From NCBI GenBank assembly GCA_964035545.1, contig OZ037767.1:26831628-26895627 (forward strand): 64,000 nucleotides of DNA, written 5' to 3'. The notes beneath the pieces are model-generated. The model did not search any database. It saw nothing but the letters and a program-made list of their open reading frames with translations, and was not told the origin of the DNA. Position numbers and translations under genes: made by a program. Position 1 is the first letter of the stretch. Each line of letters opens with the position of its first letter. This DNA comes from Bugula neritina. Lineage: Eukaryota; Bryozoa; Gymnolaemata; Cheilostomatida; Bugulidae. Positions 57,112 to 64,000 of the stretch are shown here, piece by piece.

Positions 57112-59102
57112 ATACGCGCCTAATTTCTGTATAACTTTGTTCTAGTTCATATCAACGTTCTTTTTCTTAGTCGCATTACATTTGTGGTCATGCTGTCGTA
57201 CTCACAGTCATACTCTCACTTTCTCACTCATATTCATACTGTCGTACTCATAGTCATACTCTCACTTTCTCACTCATATTCATACTGTTGTACTCATATT
57301 CATACTCTCACTCATAGTTATACTCTCCCATGCATAGCCATATTCTCTCACTTATAGTCATACTCTCTCATTCATAGTTCTACTCTCTCACTCTTACTCA
57401 TACTCTCACTCATAGTCACACTCTTTCATGCATAGTCATACTCTCTCACTTATAATGACTCACTCACTCATAGTCACACTCTCACCCATTTCCATAGTAT
57501 TTCACTCACAGTCGTACTTTCACCTATAGTTTTCTTTTTACTTCCACTCTATAACCGCATCATTTAAATATATTATTTTAACACTTATCTGTCTAGTGTT
57601 CATAATGTGTAGACAATTACTGCAATCCTGTAGCAGTTATGCAACCTATATCCTGTTACATTTGCACCGCTTTCCATTATATATACTAGATTCAACTTCA
57701 TTTTCATTACACACTCGTTCAAAGGTTACTCTCATTTATGATATGCTATATATAGGCTAATATGTAGTCTCCATATGTCCAAGTATCAGACATTTAGGCT
57801 CAAAATCATCATACTCAGTTCGATTTCTTAATGACAGGCCGCGCTAATCCTAGCATTCCCACAAACCTCTACTTATGCTAATCTGTGTAGGTAGACAATA
57901 AGCATCTTTTAGAGATCAGTGGTAGCCGGCCATGTGTCTGTATATAATATAATTTAATGATATCAGAATGTTTTAATTTTCAGAAATATGTTTCAGTCTA
58001 ATGCAACTGTTGGTCTTGCCTGTAGGGCAGGTTGTGAAGTTTTATTATGCTCTCTTAACTACGTTTTGTGTCCTTTATTTGTAAAAATAATACCAATTCA
58101 TCTGAAGTATTATTTCACCTAAATAATATGATGCTTATCTGATATAAGATGCGACAATTTCGAGATATTTCATTTTTATATTGACAAGATGAATGTTCTG
58201 TACTAATAATGTACTGGTAACTGAATATTTTTTTGAATGAAAATATTTTAATACGTATTTTTTTACATCACTGTTCCAAATGTTTAGTGAAACTCCAGTA
58301 TTTTAATGACATGTAATATTTATTTTAAATTGAAATAAAAGTAACCTAATTAAGTCTTGCTACTTTTAATTTCTTCTAAATTACATGTAAGTACAACATT
58401 GACATAATTTAAAGTTTCTGGCAGTTATTAAAGTGTAAGTAAGATTTTGTTAGAATTGATCAGATCATTTTCCACTGCTATAATGTACATCTCTATAAAT
58501 AATTTGTTGCAGTGCTCAGTAAATGGAATCTCAAGTGAAGTTTTCAAAGTATAAAAACTAGTTACATCTCTTGACCTCGCAGCTTTTTGGCAGGCTACAA
58601 CTTATGACTTATAACATCTCCCTGAGTGCTGACTTGATTTAGCCTGGTGTAAAAATATCTACATATTTTTTACCTGAAACTTCAGTTATGTAAATCTTTA
58701 ATCATGGAGTATTAATCAATCATCTATATAAAATTTAGAATCAGCTATTACCAGAGTGTTGTATAAAAGGTATGTGCCCATTAACCCTTTGGCAAAGGGT
58801 TAAAGTTCATGGTAAACAAATCGCTTAGATTACAAGGGCGTCGCTCAACAGCTAGCATTTTCGATGCCGTAAAATATACGTTCAAACATAGCATATTTAT
58901 AAGTACTTGACGACTTGTGTAGGTTTTGAAAGTGTTAGTTGGAGCGTGCTGGAAGCTGTTACATTAGAACCATTTTTTACTTTATTCCAAAAGTAAAATA
59001 TTGATATTATTTTTGTTCTTATTTAAAATATAAACGCAAGTGGCATACCCTTAGTTTATAGCAGCTGCTAGTATATAATATTATCATTTAATAACGTTAG
59101 AA
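57112..59102. other. Intergenic with CATACTCTCACTCATAGT-type repeat
   Basis: About 57187-57520 is a degenerate array built from TCATACTCTCACTCATAGT. The rest, up to the SAP18 ATG, is AT-rich with no supported gene. A further AATAAA near 58333 could be a distal poly(A) signal of the mannosidase gene. Confidence 0.6.
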
Positions 59103-61138
59103 ATGGCTGCTGCATCTGTAATTGCGCCTGTTGCTGTTAAAGAAAAGACACCAGTTCCTCCGATAGATAGAAAAGAGGTAGGACTAAACAGTGAGTAAAC
59201 TCTGGTCTCACAGTCACTCTCAGTCTCAGACACTGTGGCGGATTTACCTTTACTTTTAGTTTTAGTCATTCATCTAGTTCTACTTTTAGTTTTAAATTAG
59301 GATTTATTTTAATTTAAATTTAAAAATAACTCCCAATCTTTAATCCGAGATACAAATTCATATTGATTACACTTACAGAGATAAAATTAAAAGTTGACTT
59401 TGAGAGTTTAACCTTGCTTTAACTTCAAGTTAAACTGTTTGAGTTTAATTTCAAGATACTGATAGTGATACTGATGGTTTATTTAGTATTTACATTAAAT
59501 TAAAGGGATTAAATTTAAGATTAATGGTTAAACTTAGTAATCATCAATTTATAAATACACATTAAACCTAATTGAACTGACACTGACAGCCTTACTAGGA
59601 TCAGTTCACTTCTTTATCTTAAGAAAAATTCTTATTTATCAATATCTTGCCTAATCTAACCAAGTTGATAGTAGGAGATTACACGAGCAGAAAGAAGCTG
59701 TGGTACAATAATACTAAAAACAATATAGAAATGCCTGTTTTTGGTGAAATCGATGATCATTTATATTATCATTATAATTGTGATCACACTAGAATTACTA
59801 TTGATCAACCAAAAATTGCATGCTTCTCTAAACATTGAAAATTCAACTGTTATTGTCAGTTCGAGTAAAAGTCAAAGACTGGTCTCAAATTGGTTAGCCT
59901 AATAACCTTGGCAATACAATCTGTAAAATCTGTAAAGTTTTGCTTTTGTTATCAGTTAAAATTTTATTTAGCTTAAACTAGTACATGCATTTTTAAGGTT
60001 TTTCGGTACTTTTGATGCACGCAGCCGCCCATTATTTTTTCAAGTATGATTTGAATGCATTTTGCAGGTTTGCCCATTTTTACTACGAGTGTTCACCAAC
60101 ACAGGTCGACCATACCATATATCAGAGTTCTCTCGTGGAAATCTACCGCCAAATCAAGTATCTATCTATACCTGGTAAATGCTCATTCTCCCTTTTTGTT
60201 TATTCTGTAATTATTGTTTATTCAATACTCAGCACAACTGCAGCTAACAAATAAAATATAAAGAAACTACTATACAGTCAGTATTCATTAAAAATGTGAA
60301 TTTGATATAAATCTTAGAAGGTTAGGATTAAAGGTGAGTCATAGTTCCAAAAAAATTTAAATCATATCAATAAATATTGTCAAATTGGTATAGCTATTCA
60401 AACTGACATATTAGTTGTCATTCAGATCGGACCAACAAATATTCTGATCAGAGCGAATATTGTGCTGTACTGTTATTTAGGATGGATGCAACTTTAAAGG
60501 AGCTAGCTGGTTTAATTAAACAGATGAACCCTGATGCTCGAAGGAAGGGAACATTTATAGACTTCTATGTGGTGTTCCCTCAGGTTTTACAAGGGAAGTA
60601 TGTTCAAAGGGACATTGGCAGCATCTGTGTGGGTCAGTAAATATAAATACTTATTGTACATTCATATCTGCAATAAGTTAGCTGATCAATAGGATCTCAC
60701 TTGAATGGTCATACATAAAGTTGTCTTCTCAACCAATAGATTATTTACTCAATAATTGACTAATGCAACATTTTGATTTTGGTTATAATTTAAGTTCTGT
60801 TTTTTCAAGTTCTGTCACCAAATGTTGATGAATTGGTTTGAGTATATTATATTCACTTGAGTAAGCAGTCAGGATATAGTTTATAATAGCCTCTGTTGTA
60901 TACGCTAGGTAATTAAGTAGTCAGAGTATGTTATATAATAGCCTCTGGTGTATACGCTAGGTAAGTAAGTAGTCAGAGTGTTATATAATAACCTCTGTTG
61001 TATACACTAGGTAAGAAAGGCGCAGATGATATGGCAACCCTGAAGGAGAAGAGATTCGTGATTGGAGATTATCTGAATGTAGCCATAAGTCATCCAATGA
61101 TGGCTGGCAGAGGCGGTGGTAGAGTTCGGCCATATTAG
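59103..61138 (+). CDS. SAP18: SAP18, Sin3-associated / ASAP-complex subunit
   Basis: SAP18 is a small ubiquitin-fold protein of Sin3-HDAC corepressor complexes and of the splicing-linked ASAP/PSAP complexes with RNPS1. Exons 59103-59177, 60068-60174, 60481-60632 and 61011-61138 join in phase to 153 residues, the same length as human SAP18. Matching motifs: PPIDRKE then CPFLLRVF, EFSRGN, IYTWMDATLKEL, IGSIC (GS-I), and FVIGDYLNVAI near the end. The Arg-Pro-Tyr end (RVRPY) matches human RMRPY. The first intron (59178-60067) is AT-rich and contains only chance frames. The last intron ends in a triplicated acceptor region; only the third copy preserves the frame. AATAAA lies at 61335-61340. Confidence 0.96.
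60861..61014 (+). repeat. Tandem triplication of the last SAP18 splice acceptor
   Basis: Three copies, spaced 52 and 50 bp, of a unit containing TAATARCCTCTGTTGTATAC followed by RCTAGGTAA. Each copy carries a TAG|GTAA junction (AG at 60907-60908, 60959-60960 and 61009-61010). Joining copy 1 or copy 2 to the upstream exon meets TAA within a few codons; copy 3 gives the conserved SAP18 end. Confidence 0.9.
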
Positions 61139-61454
61139 CAATATGTCACTCAAGACGGTGTAAATAATGTAATTACATTTCCAATTTCTCTTTTTCAACT
61201 ACACTATATATTTCTTACCACATTAACACTATATAGTTGAATAATACTAAACTAGTAAAGTCACATTATTTTGTATGTACATTCAGTGTATTTACAATGT
61301 AATATAATATTGTATTAACCATAAAACTTTACGGAATAAATAGTACATCAAATTAAATACTGTTTGTTGGTTAGTCTGCTAAAGTGAAAAAATACTTGGA
61401 TTGAAAATTTTGATTTCATGTACCAATTTATTAATGAGATAAACTAAAACTCTT
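61139..61454. other. Short 3'-to-3' gap between SAP18 and SOBP
   Basis: It holds a plus-strand AATAAA at 61335-61340 for SAP18 and a minus-strand AATAAA at 61426-61431 for SOBP. The transcripts may end within about 100 bp of each other. Confidence 0.75.
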
Positions 61455-63775
61455 TCACTCAGGATCTTCAGCCAGAAGATGGTTGTCTTCTGCTAGCGTA
61501 TGGTTCTGTTGGGTATTCAAAGTTTCCTTATTGTTAGTTTTTGCTACGGGTTTTTCTGTAGATTGTTTGAGTAAAAACTTGGACATATTTTCTAGTGTGA
61601 TGGGTATTGGAATGGGTATAGGTAAGAGAATAGGTATTGGGATGATAGCCGGCATGCTTTGCTCTCTTCTGATTGGTGGGAATGTCTGTTTGCCAGCCTA
61701 TAACAACAAGTTATTTCAGTATTATATATTAAGCTGTTGTAATGAGTACTATCTGTTAGATAGACCAGACTTATGTACGGCATGCAAATATCACCATTTT
61801 TAACAATTTTTGATCATCAAGGCTCATACCTTTTCCATCCCACACATTTCTGGATTTGTAGCTTTGTTAGGCCTAAAGTTGTCTTCACTTGAAGGTTGTG
61901 TCCTTTGCAGTGTGAGGTTTATAGGTGATGGCTGGTTATTTCCTGTAAAGATGAGTAAATTTTTGGCTAATTATAGCAGCAAGCAGTGGGATTGTACAAT
62001 GATATATAACATAGAGAATAGTTGGCTGCTGTACTTGTAATGTGTGTTTAGGCCAACCTTGCTGGGAGTTAGATGGTGGTTTCAATAGCTCATCTGGTGT
62101 TCTCAGAGTATAGCGGTGACTTCTTCTGGAAATCTTGCTAATGACGTTCTCCATGCTGTCTCCTTTCCTTTTCCTGTCACTTCCTGTGGTATTACCACTC
62201 GAATCTTTCGTTTCTCCCTTTCCTTGTTTGGCGGGATCATCAATGAAAATCAATGCAGACTCACCTGATAAAACGAAGGGGGGTTTTTACATTTAAGCAT
62301 TTTATCATGATTTATATTTCGAAAAATAGTTACAGTTTTCTTACATGACACAACACACCAAAAATTTTTAAAAGCTAAAAAGTAATTGGATTTTTAAATG
62401 TTGAATTAATACTTGTTTTTTGATCTGCCTATCTAAATCCTAACTTTTAGATTTTGTCTATAATTATTAAATAATTTGCTGAATTACCTAATAATGTATA
62501 CCTTTTATTTTTAAAATATGTTTGACACAGTTTAAAAGCGTCCACCTGTAAGCACAAAAAGTGCAAATACTTCCACATTGCCAGTTGTTGTTATATTATT
62601 TCAAAACCCAGCTATGTTTCAAAATAGTGCTCACAATAAACTTCTCCTAATAGTGAAAATGACTTAAATAACTTGGTGGTATTAAGTAGTTTATACCAAC
62701 TACAACTACATAATTGCTATGACTCCAATCATTAACCAACCTTCATTCCAGAGCTCAGGGGTGATCAGGATTTTTCTGTCTGGGTGAGATTGTTTCGTAG
62801 ACTTCATTGGTAGCTGTACATTCTCTTCTTTTATTCGGCGAAGTTGCTCTTTCACCTCCACACAAAACAGCTCCATTTTATATTTATTCATGCATGTTTG
62901 AGTACAGAACTGGAGGGGAACTGATTCTGGAGAGGGTTCCACAGCTATGAGACTGGTCTTGCTGGGGAAATGGCTCTTGCACCATTCGCATACCTAAGAA
63001 AAATCATAAGATTTTTTTTACAGTAGGGTTTTGTCTCGAAAGCTTTATTATCATTTTAGTTCTGATTTGTTAATGAACTATAATTCCCTGAAAATGTGAT
63101 TTACTAGTAACATAAGCAATACATGAACTATAATTCCCTGAGAATTGTGATTTACTAGTAACACAAGCCCAAGTAGTTCCACATGCTATAAAGTACAAAT
63201 GTTCATTAATCTATTAAATGGGTGTAAATTGAAACTTTAGTTATAAAGGTATATTGTCAAACCTTCGGAATATTATCTACAGGTGAAGCTACCATTTTAT
63301 ATTCTGCTTATTTTGTACTCTTGACATTGAGGTGAAAAGTTGAAAATTTACCTTTGTACGAAGAATATCTGCTTTATATGAGTCCTGGCAGTCTTCACTA
63401 CAGAATGTTTTGATATCTCTATCTTGAGTTGCTAGATTATAGTCTGAGGCAGAATACAGTCTGCTACACCAACTACACCGACCTCCACCCCCTAATATAA
63501 AACGTAGAATTAGCTTAGTCTATGAGCAACAATGACTGAAGTTATTTTGTAATCATCGCTCTCTTTTCATCTGCATATAAATTGAAGCATAAATTTCGTT
63601 TTAAAATAATAAATGTTTAGTTTTACCTCATAATATTAAAAACAATTTTATGTCATATAAAAATTATTACCTGCAGCTGATGTCCGTAAATTCATCAGAC
63701 TATAATTGAACGAAGATTTCATATCTTCTTCTTCATAATCTGAGACATTTGACAAGTCATCCTCGTCATCTTCAA
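61455..63775 (-). CDS. SOBP: Sine oculis-binding protein homologue (SOBP), 5' partial
   Basis: SOBP-type proteins are nuclear co-factors of the SIX family, with two FCS-type zinc fingers. Minus-strand exons: 63671-63775, 63352-63491, 62741-62993, 62058-62264, 61830-61942 and 61455-61697, all phase-consistent, about 353 residues in the window. An acidic stretch (EDDEDDLSNVSDYEEED) precedes finger 1 (CSWC...FCSEDCQDSYK) and finger 2 (CEWC...FCTQTCMNKYKMELF). ITPELWN follows, as LTPDSWN does in human SOBP. The C-terminal part has a basic patch, a repeated PIPIPIPI segment as in SOBP, and an acidic end. The long proline-rich middle of the vertebrate protein is much shorter. Upstream exons lie beyond the window. 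The donor at 62058 (AAG|GTTGGC) is weak but keeps phase. Confidence 0.88.
63073..63170 (+). repeat. 50-bp direct tandem duplication, SOBP intron
   Basis: ATGAACTATAATTCCCTGA is followed in both copies by a TTTACTAGTAACAYAAGC segment; the copies start at 63073 and 63123 with few differences. It lies in the intron 62994-63351. Confidence 0.9.
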
Positions 63776-64000
63776 CTGTAACATGAACACATTTATTACT
63801 CACGTATCCATTTCTGAGCTGCACCATCTTCGCATCTACTCCTCACTCTATGCTTTACACTTGCAGACTGTTATGATAAAAATACACTTGTTAACACTTC
63901 CAGTGGCTGTCAGCATATGGGCGCATTTACAAGCACCTTGCCTTTCAGTCATTATTGACATATGATCCATGTAGCACTGCTAGAAAGCTCTTTGTCTTAT

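Noticed and set aside
61455-61655. 66-residue antisense frame as an independent small gene
   Set aside because: It is the end of the last SOBP exon (61455-61697), in phase with the upstream exons.

Overview
This is a eukaryotic, almost certainly animal, genomic window. Genes are split by GT-AG introns of about 50 to 2,600 bases, intergenic DNA is AT-rich, and the proteins include the animal co-factor SOBP, a kinase with an RCC1 domain and a P-element-type transposase. Short introns and many intronic tandem repeats suit an invertebrate, perhaps an early-branching one such as a sponge. No marker fixes the species, so that is a guess. All exon models were built by hand from splice sites, reading phase and remembered family sequences.

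Layout. 1-22378 (+): the 3' part of MDN1 (midasin, 37 exons) covers the linker, the acidic domain and the C-terminal MIDAS domain. It hosts an intronless antisense gene (14210-15562), a 776-bp inverted-repeat transposon (19043-19818) and many tandem repeats. 23033-26684 (+): unrecognised 312-residue gene. 28051-30420 (-): small gene related to the C-terminal part of P-element/THAP9 transposases, with a very large GTA microsatellite in an intron. 31631-44839 (+): NEK8/NEK9-family kinase with RCC1 repeats, a coiled-coil tail and an unexpected N-terminal domain resembling bacterial DUF4347. One intron holds a tRNA-derived SINE. 45815-47469 (-): three-finger C2H2 protein. 51326-57111 (+): Golgi class I alpha-mannosidase (GH47). 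59103-61138 (+): SAP18. 61455-63775 and beyond (-): SOBP homologue, 5' end outside the window.

The genes do not form a pathway. They are housekeeping and regulatory neighbours: ribosome assembly (MDN1), cell-cycle or ciliary kinase (NEK8/9), N-glycan trimming (mannosidase), and chromatin or transcription (SAP18, SOBP, zinc-finger protein). NEK/zinc-finger and SAP18/SOBP are convergent pairs.

The most unusual item is the DUF4347-like domain joined to the NEK kinase. Its last strand and the kinase glycine loop appear to lie in one exon, which argues for a real fusion. Next are the P-element-derived gene, the nested antisense gene, the two mobile elements with recognisable target duplications, and the triplicated splice acceptor in SAP18.
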